Positions 34,248 through 42,986 of a stretch of 64,000 bases of DNA are shown one piece after another. The notes below the pieces were generated by a model. It did not search any database, was not told where the DNA came from, and worked only from the letters and a program-made list of their open reading frames with translations. Origin of the DNA: UBA10324 sp038326325. Its GTDB lineage: Bacteria; Bacteroidota; Bacteroidia; Chitinophagales; UBA10324. Where the stretch lies: the NCBI GenBank assembly GCA_038326325.1, contig JBBQJW010000004.1:62001-126000 (forward strand). The letters run 5' to 3'. The position numbers and the translations under genes are program-made. How positions within the stretch are numbered: position 1 is the stretch's first letter; every line of letters begins with the position of its first letter.

Positions 34248-34931
34248 ATGAATGCCGTCAACTACATTCAATTGCTTTGTTCATTTGTCATTTTATTTTC
34301 ACCTCGCAATGAAACAGCGAACATGAAAACTTACCGCATACTCAACCTCGGCGATTCATACACGATTGGCGAATCGGTTCCGTCGGAAGAAAATTTCCCG
34401 AATCAGCTCGCGGCGCTATTAAAAAAATCGGGAATGGAAATTTCTTCTCCTGAAATTATCGCCGTTACAGGTTGGACCACCGATGAACTGATGAATGGTA
34501 TAAAAGAAAATCAGCCTTCGCCGCCTTATGATATTGTTACACTATTGATTGGAGTGAATAATCAGTACCGCGGAAAAAGTATGGATGAATACCGGAAAGA
34601 ATTTCGTGAGTTGCTGAATCTTGCAATCAGTTATGCAAACAAAAAAGCAAATCATGTTATTGTTATTTCCATTCCCGACTGGGGAGTAATGCCTTTCGCT
34701 GAAGGTCGCGACAGAAATAAAATTGCGACTGAGATTGATGAATTCAACAAAGTGAATGAAGAAGAGGCGAAAATTTCCGGTTGCCGTTACATCAACATCA
34801 CGGATATAAGCAGAAAGGCAACAACTGATTTATCGCTCGCCGCTTCAGATGGTTTGCATCCTTCGGCAAAACAATATTCATTGTGGGTTGAAAAAATATT
34901 TCCTGTTGCAAAAGAAATTTTATTGAAATAA
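34248..34931 (+). CDS. SGNH/GDSL hydrolase
   Basis: A 227-residue SGNH-family esterase using the ATG at 34248; the TTG at 34236 is less likely, and the ATG at 34323 would give a cytoplasmic form starting MKTYRILNLGDS. Blocks I-V are present: LNLGDSYTIGE with the catalytic Ser, TGWTTDEL (Gly), LLIGVNNQYRG (Asn), and DGLHPSAKQY with the Asp and His dyad. A hydrophobic stretch MNAVNYIQLLCSFVILFSP may be a signal peptide. Related proteins are lysophospholipase/arylesterases or acetyl-esterases. Followed by an SDR gene after 45 bases. Confidence 0.88.
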   Translation: MNAVNYIQLLCSFVILFSPRNETANMKTYRILNLGDSYTIGESVPSEENFPNQLAALLKKSGMEISSPEIIAVTGWTTDELMNGIKENQPSPPYDIVTLLIGVNNQYRGKSMDEYRKEFRELLNLAISYANKKANHVIVISIPDWGVMPFAEGRDRNKIATEIDEFNKVNEEEAKISGCRYINITDISRKATTDLSLAASDGLHPSAKQYSLWVEKIFPVAKEILLK

Positions 34932-34976
34932 TTTTTTCTGTCCGTCGCGGATTATTTTTCGCAATCAATAAATTCA

Positions 34977-35732
34977 ATGACAACAACTTTTATTACGGGC
35001 GCAACATCGGGATTCGGAGAAGCAATTGCAAAACGATTCGCCTCTGAAGGTCATCGTATAATTATTTGCGGAAGACGAAAAGAAAAATTAACCGCACTCA
35101 AAAATTTCATTACCGCTGAATTCAAAACTGAAGTCGCGACTTTGTGTTTCGACATCCAGAAGAAATCAGAAGTAAAAGACGCTGTAACATCTTTATCCGA
35201 CGATTGGAAAAACATTGATGTGTTGGTGAACAACGCCGGCAACGCGCATGGTTTCGATTCAATTGAAGACGGTTCGCTCGATGATTGGGACGCGATGATT
35301 GACACCAACCTGAAGGGATTATTGTATGTAACAAAAGCGGTGCTGCCATTGATGAAGCAAAGTGGCAACCCATATATTTTCAATATTGGTTCCACCGCCG
35401 GAAAATATGTTTACGAAAAAGGAAATGTTTATTGTGCCACCAAATTTGCTGTCGACGCGCTTTCGCAAGCGATGCGAATTGATTTACTGAAAAAGAAAAT
35501 TCGTGTAACAGTCATTCATCCCGGCGCCGCCGAAACCGAATTTTCATTGGTGCGATTGAAAGGCGACACGGAGAAAGCGAAAAGCGTTTACAAAGGTTTC
35601 ACTCCGTTGTCGGCGAATGACATCGCCGATGTCATCAGTTACTGTTACAGTACGCCCGTTCATGTGAACATCAACGAAATGGTGATCGTGCCGACCGCGC
35701 AGGCGAATCCCTTTTACATCAACCGCGAATGA
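34977..35732 (+). CDS. Short-chain dehydrogenase, YdfG-like
   Basis: A 251-residue classical SDR. The cofactor motif is TFITGATSGFGEAIAKRF, with ICGRRKEKL indicating NADP preference. LVNNAGNAHGF is the core strand, and the catalytic tetrad includes Ser in NIGSTAGKYV and YCATK (Tyr and Lys). The C-terminus VIHPGAAETEFSLVR and INEMVIVPTAQANPFY match the 3-hydroxy-acid dehydrogenase (YdfG) group. Cytoplasmic. Its stop overlaps the next start by four bases, so the T9SS protein is co-translated. Substrate probably a short 3-hydroxy acid or serine-like alcohol. Confidence 0.92.
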   Translation: MTTTFITGATSGFGEAIAKRFASEGHRIIICGRRKEKLTALKNFITAEFKTEVATLCFDIQKKSEVKDAVTSLSDDWKNIDVLVNNAGNAHGFDSIEDGSLDDWDAMIDTNLKGLLYVTKAVLPLMKQSGNPYIFNIGSTAGKYVYEKGNVYCATKFAVDALSQAMRIDLLKKKIRVTVIHPGAAETEFSLVRLKGDTEKAKSVYKGFTPLSANDIADVISYCYSTPVHVNINEMVIVPTAQANPFYINRE

Positions 35733-36847
35733 AAAAAATATTCGTCTTCATTCTTTGTTTGTGTTTCGTAGCTGAAAAAATTTCCGCGCAGTCGTTAGTG
35801 TTACAGACACTCGGTTCGCTTCAACCTTATTGCAATGAATCTTCCGGGCTCGAGCAAACCGATTCAACAACTGTTTGGTCGCACAATGACAGTGGAGGAA
35901 AACCTACGCTTTACCATTTTTCCCTAACCGGACAATTACTCGATTCTGTTACAGTTGGTAACGCGACGAATGTTGATTGGGAAGATCTCGCCAATGACCA
36001 CAATGGAACACTATTCATCGGTGATTTCGGAAATAATAACTGCGACCGAACTAACCTGAGAATCTATCGCGTGTCAACTTACGCGATGCTTTCAGGGGCG
36101 GATACCATTTACGCCGATACCATTTCTTTTTCTTATCCTGATCAAATCGCGTTTCCTCCATCAGGAGCGAATCTGAATTTCGATTGCGAAGCGATGATTT
36201 ATTCAGGCGATTCGCTTTATCTGTTTTCAAAAAACATTTCAACTTCAAACAGCACGGGATTCACGAAATGTTATCGCCTTCCCTCATCACCCGGAAATTA
36301 TGTCGCTGAATTGATTGATAGTTTTCATACTGGAACATACATCACATCCGCTGATATTACTGTAGATGATTCATCGCTCGTGTTACTCGCGTACACTTCC
36401 GTTTTTATTTTCCGCGGGTTTCAGAATCACGATTTTTTTTCCGTTACACCGCAGGTCTCGACCTTTTCCGGCGTGACTCAAAAGGAAGGTGTTCATTGGA
36501 AGGACGAGCGACATTTATTCATCAGCGACGAACGATTTTTCGGAACGGGCGGAAATTTATATGTCACCGATGTAACATCAGAAATTGAAGCGTCTAAAGG
36601 ATTAAAAAAAAACTTCGGGGTCTTTCCCAATCCATCAAACGATCAATTGTCAATCACTTCTATAAGCGTTACCAGCGAAAAATTATCCGCAAGCGTCTTC
36701 GACACATTCGGAAGAGAAATCTTCACCACAACTAATCTAAAATTCCCTTTTCAATTGAATACACATCAGTGGCTGGAGGGAATTTATTTCATCCGTATTA
36801 CTTCTCCCTCTGTGAAAGAAGAAATTCCGTTTTTAATTCTTCATTAA
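35729..36847 (+). CDS. Secreted propeller protein with T9SS sorting domain
   Basis: A 372-residue exported protein, start overlapping the SDR stop (ATGA). Signal peptide MKKIFVFILCLCFVAEKISAQ. The body reads like a phytase/SdiA-regulated-type beta-propeller: SSGLEQTDSTTVWSHNDSGG, NVDWEDLANDHNGTLFIGDFG, FDCEAMIYSGDSLYLFSKN, GVHWKDERHLFISDE. The C-terminal 75 residues form a type A sorting domain with FGVFPNPSNDQLSI and QWLEGIYFIRITS. Surface-exposed or released. Function unknown. Confidence 0.88.
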   Translation: MKKIFVFILCLCFVAEKISAQSLVLQTLGSLQPYCNESSGLEQTDSTTVWSHNDSGGKPTLYHFSLTGQLLDSVTVGNATNVDWEDLANDHNGTLFIGDFGNNNCDRTNLRIYRVSTYAMLSGADTIYADTISFSYPDQIAFPPSGANLNFDCEAMIYSGDSLYLFSKNISTSNSTGFTKCYRLPSSPGNYVAELIDSFHTGTYITSADITVDDSSLVLLAYTSVFIFRGFQNHDFFSVTPQVSTFSGVTQKEGVHWKDERHLFISDERFFGTGGNLYVTDVTSEIEASKGLKKNFGVFPNPSNDQLSITSISVTSEKLSASVFDTFGREIFTTTNLKFPFQLNTHQWLEGIYFIRITSPSVKEEIPFLILH

Positions 36848-36900
36848 GAATGAATTTCCCACAACCTTTCCACAACACATAAATCATTGGCGCGCTCTAT

Positions 36901-36908
36901 TACATTTG
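36901..36908 (+). promoter_or_regulatory. Candidate -7 promoter box upstream of carB
   Basis: TACATTTG fits TAnnTTTG and is identical to boxes at 3625 and 42770. It lies 114 bases before the carB ATG and 9 bases before the ATG of a small leader frame. Confidence 0.45.
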
Positions 36909-36917
36909 TCGCCTGAG

Positions 36918-37019
36918 ATGAAAGGAAAAAATTATTGCCGCTCAGAGAGAAATTTATCGCCTCTGAATTTCATTTTCAACTTTCACGCTTTTAAAATTTT
37001 CTCAACTTTCCAACCATAA
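36918..37019 (+). CDS. Possible 33-residue leader peptide before carB
   Basis: An ATG frame in the carB leader encodes MKGKNYCRSERNLSPLNFIF and then NFHAFKIFSTFQP. It stops at TAA 37017-37019, three bases before the carB ATG. The product is Phe/Asn-rich with no known match. Its tight spacing suggests either translational coupling or a leader peptide controlling carB. No clear ribosome site precedes it, and a chance frame of this length is quite possible. Confidence 0.3.
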   Translation: MKGKNYCRSERNLSPLNFIFNFHAFKIFSTFQP

Positions 37020-37022
37020 TAA

Positions 37023-39842
37023 ATGGCAAGAGATACAAGCATAAAATCAGTCCTCATCATTGGTAGCGGCCCCATCATCATTGGTCAGGCATGCGAATTT
37101 GATTACTCGGGAACACAAGCGTCTCGTTCATTGCGCGAAGAAGGAATCGAAGTGTCGCTCATCAACAGCAACCCGGCTACCATCATGACCGACCCTGTAA
37201 CAGCCGACCATATTTATTTATTACCCCTCACCGTCGAAAGCATTATTCAGATTCTGGAAGAAAGAAAAATTGACGCCGTGCTTCCAACAATGGGCGGACA
37301 AACCGCTCTCAATCTCTGCAAGGAAGCGGATGAAATGGGCGTATGGAAAAAATATAATGTGCGATTGATTGGCGTTGACATTGAAGGAATAGAGCGCGCC
37401 GAAAACCGCGAAGTGTTCCGTCGCCTCATGGGAGAAATCGGTGTTCCCGTCGCGCCTTCAAGAGTCGCTAATTCCATGTTGGAAGGAAAAGAGATCGCGC
37501 AGGAGATTGGTTTTCCATTGGTGATTCGTCCTTCATATACGCTCGGTGGTTCGGGCGGCGGCTTCGTTCACAAGAAAGAAGAATTCGACGCGGCGCTTGA
37601 GCGCGGACTGAAAGCTTCTCCCACTCACGAAGTATTAGTAGAGCGTGCTGTTCTTGGTTGGAAAGAATTTGAACTGGAATTATTGCGCGACAGCGCCGAT
37701 AATGTGTGCATCATTTGTACGGTTGAAAATTTTGACCCGATGGGTGTTCACACAGGTGACTCCATCACTTGTGCGCCCGCAATGACATTGAGTGACACGG
37801 CGTATCAGCGCATGCGCGACATGGCGATCAAGATGATGCGCAGCATGGGGAATTTTGCAGGCGGTTGCAATGTGCAATTCGCACTCGACCCTGAGACTGA
37901 AGATTTATTAGCGGTAGAAATTAATCCGCGCGTGTCGCGTTCATCAGCGCTCGCTTCGAAAGCGACCGGTTATCCGATTGCTAAGATTGCCGCGAAGTTG
38001 GCGATAGGTTATCGCCTCGATGAATTACAAAATCAAATCACGAAAACCACTTCAGCGTATTTCGAACCCGCATTGGATTATGTGGTCGTAAAAATTCCGC
38101 GCTGGAATTTCGACAAGTTTCCCGGAGCCGACGAAACACTCGGACTGCAAATGAAATCAGTGGGTGAAGTAATGAGCATTGGCAGAACTTTTATCGAGGC
38201 GTTACAGAAAGCGTGTCAGAGTCTGGAGAATGATTCAATCGGTCTCGGAGCTGATGGAAAATTGTACAGCAAAAAATCAGAAGAAGTTTTAGATCGCATT
38301 CAGCATCCGAGTTGGGATCGGTTATTCAGAATAAAAGACGCGCTCACGCTCGGTGTATCAGTCAAGACCATTCAGAAACTCACGCTCATTGACCCGTGGT
38401 TTCTCGACCAGATAAATCAATTGGTAAAAACAGAAACAGAGTTGCGCAAATTCAATTTGCAAAATGTGCCGAAAGATGTATTGCTCGAAGCGAAACAAAT
38501 GGGTTACTCCGATTCGCAACTCGCTTTTCTCTTCACCAACTGTACCGACGATGATGTTTACGCGAAGCGAAAAGAGTTAGGCGTCAAACGCACTTACAAA
38601 TTAGTCGACACCTGCGCCGCCGAATTCGAAGCGCGCACTCCTTACTACTATTCCTCTTTCGAAAGCGAAAACGAAAGCGCTGTTACAGATAAGAAAAAAA
38701 TTATTGTTTTAGGTTCAGGTCCAAACAGAATCGGGCAGGGAATTGAATTCGATTACTGCTGCGTGCACGGGCTTATCGCCATTCGTGAGTGTGGTTACGA
38801 AGCCATCATGATCAACTGCAATCCCGAAACCGTCTCTACTGATTTCGACATCGCTGATAAATTGTATTTCGAACCCGTGTATTGGGAACACCTGATTGAA
38901 ATTATTGAAATGGAAAAACCCGAAGGTGTGATTGTGCAACTCGGCGGACAAACCGCGCTCAAACTCGCGAAGCGCCTTAACGCAAACGGAATAAAAATTA
39001 TTGGAACAAGTTTCGAGAACATGGATATTGCCGAAGACCGCGGCGCGTTTTCAGATTTACTTAAAGAATTGGAAATTCCATATCCCGAATACGGAGTCGC
39101 GATGAATGTTGACGAAGCCGTGGAAGTCGCGCACCGCATAGGTTATCCGGTGCTCGTTCGCCCGAGTTATGTGTTGGGAGGTCAGCGCATGCGCATCGTC
39201 ATAAATGATGAAGAATTGGAAACCGCCGTGTTGAAATTGCTCAAGCACATGCCGGGAAATAAAATTCTCATTGACCACTTTCTCGACCGTGCCGAAGAAG
39301 CCGAGATTGATTGCATTTGCGACGGCGAAGATGTTCATGTGATGGGAGTGATGGAACACATTGAACCCGCTGGCATTCATAGCGGCGACAGTAGCGCCGT
39401 TCTTCCGTCATTCGATTTACCTTTTGAGGTGGTTGACAAGATGGTGGAGTATGCGGGAAAAATTGCGCGCGCCATAAAAATCAAGGGGCTCATCAACATT
39501 CAGTACGCGATAAAAAAAGGAAAAGTATATGTGATTGAAGCGAACCCTCGCGCATCGCGCACCACACCGTTCATAGCCAAGGCGTACCAGATTCCGTACC
39601 TCAACATCGCTACTAAAGTTATGCTCGGCGAAAAGAAAATCAGCGACTTCAAGTACGACCGCAAGCTCACCGGCTACGCCATCAAGCAACCCGTTTTCTC
39701 GTTCGATAAATTTCCGAATGTCAACAAAGAACTCGGCCCCGAAATGAAATCAACCGGCGAAGCCATCATCTTCATCAAAGATTTATACGACCCCTTCTTC
39801 CGCACATTGTACAAGGAGAAGAGTATGTATCTAAGCAGGTAG
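37023..39842 (+). CDS. carB: Carbamoyl-phosphate synthase large subunit, short form
   Basis: A 939-residue CarB making carbamoyl phosphate for pyrimidine and arginine synthesis. The duplicated synthetase halves are clear: GSGPIIIGQACEFDYSGTQ with RPSYTLGGSGGG in the first, and LGSGPNRIGQGIEFDYCCVH with RPSYVLGGQRM in the second. The protein ends at TLYKEKSMYLSR directly after the second ATP-grasp domain. The MGS-like allosteric domain (about 130 residues in E. coli CarB, 1073 residues) is missing. Many Bacteroidota CarB proteins share this short form, so it is unlikely to be a truncation. No carA is adjacent. Confidence 0.97.
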   Translation: MARDTSIKSVLIIGSGPIIIGQACEFDYSGTQASRSLREEGIEVSLINSNPATIMTDPVTADHIYLLPLTVESIIQILEERKIDAVLPTMGGQTALNLCKEADEMGVWKKYNVRLIGVDIEGIERAENREVFRRLMGEIGVPVAPSRVANSMLEGKEIAQEIGFPLVIRPSYTLGGSGGGFVHKKEEFDAALERGLKASPTHEVLVERAVLGWKEFELELLRDSADNVCIICTVENFDPMGVHTGDSITCAPAMTLSDTAYQRMRDMAIKMMRSMGNFAGGCNVQFALDPETEDLLAVEINPRVSRSSALASKATGYPIAKIAAKLAIGYRLDELQNQITKTTSAYFEPALDYVVVKIPRWNFDKFPGADETLGLQMKSVGEVMSIGRTFIEALQKACQSLENDSIGLGADGKLYSKKSEEVLDRIQHPSWDRLFRIKDALTLGVSVKTIQKLTLIDPWFLDQINQLVKTETELRKFNLQNVPKDVLLEAKQMGYSDSQLAFLFTNCTDDDVYAKRKELGVKRTYKLVDTCAAEFEARTPYYYSSFESENESAVTDKKKIIVLGSGPNRIGQGIEFDYCCVHGLIAIRECGYEAIMINCNPETVSTDFDIADKLYFEPVYWEHLIEIIEMEKPEGVIVQLGGQTALKLAKRLNANGIKIIGTSFENMDIAEDRGAFSDLLKELEIPYPEYGVAMNVDEAVEVAHRIGYPVLVRPSYVLGGQRMRIVINDEELETAVLKLLKHMPGNKILIDHFLDRAEEAEIDCICDGEDVHVMGVMEHIEPAGIHSGDSSAVLPSFDLPFEVVDKMVEYAGKIARAIKIKGLINIQYAIKKGKVYVIEANPRASRTTPFIAKAYQIPYLNIATKVMLGEKKISDFKYDRKLTGYAIKQPVFSFDKFPNVNKELGPEMKSTGEAIIFIKDLYDPFFRTLYKEKSMYLSR

Positions 39843-39849
39843 TGTAACA

Positions 39850-39880
39850 GTTGACAGTAAGCAATTGGCAGTTTACAGTA
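39850..39880. repeat. TTGACAG/TTGGCAG degenerate repeat after carB
   Basis: TTGACAGTAAGCAATTGGCAG followed by TTTACAGT, related to the TTGGCAG repeat at 2460-2491. It lies just after carB and overlaps the context of a TGTAACAG at 39843. Confidence 0.5.
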
Positions 39881-39947
39881 TTTGCTTCAACTTGTCGTTG
39901 CGAAAAAGTTGTAATCAACTTTTGAAGCAATCTATAATAGTCACACG

Positions 39948-39979
39948 CTGTCATGCTGAGCTTGTCGAAGCATTTTTTT
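39948..39979. repeat. GTCATGCTGAG-type dispersed repeat
   Basis: CTGTCATGCTGAGCTTGTCG then AAGCATTTTTTT. The ends ATGCT/AGCAT can pair and a T-run follows, so it may serve as a terminator for carB. A diverged relative lies at 50746-50771. The word resembles a dispersed palindromic repeat frequent in this phylum. Confidence 0.6.
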
Positions 39980-40181
39980 GGGGAAAAGAATAACTGTAAC
40001 AGTCAGCACATAACTAAGCCTAATAACCAAAAACTATTAACTAAAAACTAAGAGCGGGTGCATTGGGAGGAAATGCACAGCTATATATTCTTTTTTTGAT
40101 GGAGTGTTAGTGTAACAGTCAAAGTCAATCCCCAAAAATAGGTTTTGCGTTTGAGCTAATCAATTGCCTCCAACTTTAATT

Positions 40182-40216
40182 AAAAAAACCCTTTCGTTTT
40201 GCGAAAGGGTTTTTTT
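40182..40216. terminator. Bidirectional intrinsic terminator between carB and the small lipoprotein gene
   Basis: A-run, then CCCTTTCG (40189-40196), loop TTTTG, CGAAAGGG (40202-40209), then a T-run. The 8-bp stem is extended by seven A-T pairs, and U-runs serve both strands. It lies between the convergent carB and the gene at 40283. The rest of the 440-base gap holds repeats and three TGTAACA sites. Confidence 0.9.
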
Positions 40217-40282
40217 AAAATTTTAAGTTGATCAACTTTTTATCAATCCGACCGGATCCATTAAGCCGGACTAACTATCAAC

Positions 40283-40465
40283 TTACATTTTGTGCATAGT
40301 GTCAACTTTAGAAGTGTCAACAGGAACAACATTAACTGAATCAACAGCCATTGTTTCAGTTGTCATTGCAGTTGAATCAGCTCCTTCAGTTCCTTCAGTT
40401 TTTGAATTGCATGCAGCGAGGGATACTACAGCCACAGCAGCCAGGATGGTGAAAATTTTTTTCAT
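40283..40465 (-). CDS. Small lipoprotein
   Basis: A 60-residue lipoprotein precursor: MKKIFTILAAVAVVSLAAC with the lipobox Cys at residue 19. The mature part is acidic and Thr/Ser/Val-rich (NSKTEGTEGADST to VDTSKVDTMHKM), without predicted folded structure. Similar tiny lipoproteins with an acidic disordered tail are common in Bacteroidota and often abundant. Function unknown. A strong terminator lies downstream. Confidence 0.85.
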   Translation of the reverse strand: MKKIFTILAAVAVVSLAACNSKTEGTEGADSTAMTTETMAVDSVNVVPVDTSKVDTMHKM

Positions 40466-40528
40466 TTTGGGTTTAAATTTTTAATGTGTGCAAAAATAAT
40501 CATGTTTATATACCCTGCAAGCAAGCAA

Positions 40529-41833
40529 TTACTTTTTTCGGAAATATATCTGAATGGGGGCACCATGAAAATCAAAATGTTTACGAATCTGATTCTCTAA
40601 AAAGTTTCGATAGGGTTCTCTGATTTCAGTCGGGTGATTACAGAAAAAAGCAAACGCAGGAAAGTGTGTCGGTAATTGAGTCATGTATTTAATCTTCACA
40701 TAATTTCCTCTGTAAGATGGTGGAGGTGTAGCTTCAATCACTTTTCCCATCACATCATTTAACTCAGATGTTGAGATTTTTCGTTTGCGGTTTTCGTGAA
40801 CTTTAATAGCTTCTTCAATCACTTTAAAAATTCGTTGCTTCTCAATTACCGATGTGAAAATGATGGGCACATCCTGAAATGGAGCAATGCGATGATGAAT
40901 ACTTTCTTCAAAAACCTTAGTGGACTTTGTATTCTTCTCAACCAAATCCCACTTGTTCACTACAATCACAATCCCCTTTTTCTTTTTTTCAGCCATTGCG
41001 AAAATATTCAGGTCTTGTCCCTCAATACCCATTGTTGCATCAATCATGAGCACAATAACATCTGCTTCATCCATTGCTTTGATAGCACGAATCACAGAAT
41101 AATATTCAAGATACTCATGCACTTTGGCTTTTTTTCGAATGCCTGCGGTGTCAACTAAATAAAATTCTTTATGAAAAAGATTGTAGTAAGTGTGAATGGA
41201 ATCGCGAGTGGTTCCGGCAATATCTGTTACAATATTTCTATCCTGACCAAGCATTGCATTAACCATCGAACTTTTTCCAACATTTGGTTGACCAACAATT
41301 GCAAAACGAGGTATATCAGCTTTTAAAACTTCTGCTTCATCGTCAATGTTTGCGACCACTTCATCTAATAATTCTCCGGTTCCGCTTCCACTGATTGATG
41401 CAATGAAAAATACATCTTCAAAACCGAGACTATAAAATTCGTTTGCTAATAATTGTCTTTCACCGTTGTCAACTTTATTTACTGCAACCAATATTTTTTT
41501 ATTAGTACGACGAAGCATGTTAGCGATATCCAATTCCAAATCTGTGATGCCGCATGTAACATCCATCACAAACAAAATAACATTGGCTTCATCAATGGCT
41601 ATTTCAACCTGCTTTCTTATTTCTGATTCGAATACATCTTCAGAGTGTGTAACGAAACCACCTGTGTCTATCAGATTAAAAGTTTTTCCGTTCCATTCTG
41701 CAATACCGTAAAGTCGGTCGCGTGTAACACCACTTAAATCATCCACTATTGCCATGCGTTCACCAACTAATCTGTTGTAAAGAGTTGACTTTCCTACATT
41801 CGGTCGCCCGACTATTGCTACAGTATTATTCAT
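40529..41833 (-). CDS. der: Ribosome-assembly GTPase Der
   Basis: A 434-residue GTPase with two tandem G domains and a C-terminal KH-like domain, needed for 50S subunit assembly. The first domain has GRPNVGKSTLYN, DTGGF and NKVDNG; the second has GQPNVGKSSMVN, DTAGIRKKAK and NKWDLV. The C-terminal domain begins around residue 350 and ends IQIYFRKK, as in known Der. Its start overlaps the end of era by four bases, so the two GTPases are co-translated. Confidence 0.97.
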   Translation of the reverse strand: MNNTVAIVGRPNVGKSTLYNRLVGERMAIVDDLSGVTRDRLYGIAEWNGKTFNLIDTGGFVTHSEDVFESEIRKQVEIAIDEANVILFVMDVTCGITDLELDIANMLRRTNKKILVAVNKVDNGERQLLANEFYSLGFEDVFFIASISGSGTGELLDEVVANIDDEAEVLKADIPRFAIVGQPNVGKSSMVNAMLGQDRNIVTDIAGTTRDSIHTYYNLFHKEFYLVDTAGIRKKAKVHEYLEYYSVIRAIKAMDEADVIVLMIDATMGIEGQDLNIFAMAEKKKKGIVIVVNKWDLVEKNTKSTKVFEESIHHRIAPFQDVPIIFTSVIEKQRIFKVIEEAIKVHENRKRKISTSELNDVMGKVIEATPPPSYRGNYVKIKYMTQLPTHFPAFAFFCNHPTEIREPYRNFLENQIRKHFDFHGAPIQIYFRKK

Positions 41834-42714
41834 TTATATCCAAGTTGCTTTAATATTAATTTATTGTTTCTCCAGTTGTCTTTCACTTTCACGGTGAGTT
41901 CTAAAAATATTTTTTTTCCTAAAAATTTCTCGGTTTCCTCACGCGCCGCTATTCCTAATTTTTTTATCGCGCTTCCGCCTTTCCCCAACAAAATCGCTTT
42001 CTGGCTTTCGCGCTCGACAAAGATGCTCGACAAAATGCGAATGATTTTTTCATCTTCTTTAAACTCTGTTACAATCACCTCGCTTGAGTATGGAATTTCT
42101 TCTCTGAACTGTTCGAATATTTTTTCACGAACAATTTCTGAAACAATGAATCGCTGCGATTTATCGGTGAGTTCATCTTCAGTAAAATAAGGGGGATTTT
42201 CAGGGAGCAATTCGATAATTCGTTCTTTCAGTTTTTGAATATTTATTTCTTTCAATGCTGAAACAGGAATCATTTCTTCAATCCCGAAAAATAATTTCCA
42301 TTTATTAAGTGCTGCTAAAATTTCTTCTTCGGTTTTGAAATAATCAACTTTGTTAAGAATGAAAAGTTTTGGTTTTTTCAAACCATTCATTAACTCGGCA
42401 TTGCTTGCCCACTCTTCTTCCTTTTCAAAAACACTTATCACGGGAATTACTAAATCAGCATCTTCAACAGCACTGTTTACTTCTTCCATCATTGACTTAT
42501 GTAATTCGTATTTCGGTTGAAGCAATCCAGGAGTATCAGAAAAAACAATCTGGAAATTTTCTTCAGTTAAAATTCCTTTGATTCGATGTCGTGTAGTTTG
42601 CACTTTGGATGAAACAATAGAAATCTTCTCTCCAAGAAAAGCATTCATCAGAGTGGATTTACCCGCATTCGGATTACCCATCAACATCACAAAACCGGCT
42701 AGGTGTTTTTTCAT
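41830..42714 (-). CDS. era: GTPase Era
   Basis: A 294-residue Era from the ATG at 42712-42714 (MKKHLAGFVMLMGNPN). The frame extends three codons further only with a TTG start. The G domain carries GNPNAGKSTLMN, DTPGLLQP and NKVDYF. The C-terminal KH domain reads VIVTEFKEDEKI and AILLGKGGSAIKKLGIAAREE, with its RNA-binding GKGG loop. Era binds 16S rRNA and aids 30S maturation. It forms an operon with der downstream. Confidence 0.97.
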   Translation of the reverse strand: MKKHLAGFVMLMGNPNAGKSTLMNAFLGEKISIVSSKVQTTRHRIKGILTEENFQIVFSDTPGLLQPKYELHKSMMEEVNSAVEDADLVIPVISVFEKEEEWASNAELMNGLKKPKLFILNKVDYFKTEEEILAALNKWKLFFGIEEMIPVSALKEINIQKLKERIIELLPENPPYFTEDELTDKSQRFIVSEIVREKIFEQFREEIPYSSEVIVTEFKEDEKIIRILSSIFVERESQKAILLGKGGSAIKKLGIAAREETEKFLGKKIFLELTVKVKDNWRNNKLILKQLGYK

Positions 42715-42769
42715 GAGGCGCAAAAGTCGGTTTTTTCAGCTCATAATTTTTATTTGATAATAATGCGGT

Positions 42770-42777
42770 TACATTTG
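42770..42777 (+). promoter_or_regulatory. Candidate -7 promoter box of the initiator tRNA
   Basis: TACATTTG fits TAnnTTTG and lies 72 bases upstream of the tRNA on the same strand, in the gap between the divergent era gene and the tRNA. A TTTG occurs at 42753-42756 but closer than the usual spacing. Confidence 0.45.
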
Positions 42778-42849
42778 CACCCCGCATCAACAAAAAGTTG
42801 ATACAATTCCAACAACAATTTTTCGCTTTAAGTGAGATAAAAGATACAT

Positions 42850-42922
<73 letters not shown>

Positions 42923-42927
42923 CTAAA

Positions 42928-42965
42928 AAGAAACCCTTGAAAGAATTTCCTTTCAAGGGTTTCTT
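42928..42965. terminator. Bidirectional intrinsic terminator after tRNA-fMet
   Basis: A perfect 16-bp inverted repeat: AAGAAACCCTTGAAAG (42928-42943), loop AATTTC, CTTTCAAGGGTTTCTT (42950-42965), then ATTTT. It separates the tRNA from the convergent glutamine synthetase gene and can act in both directions. Confidence 0.92.
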
Positions 42966-42986
42966 ATTTTAAAGATATAGATTTTT

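Noticed and set aside
37023..39842. carB as a truncated pseudogene
   Set aside because: It ends exactly at a domain border, and the short form is normal for the phylum. All synthetase motifs are intact.
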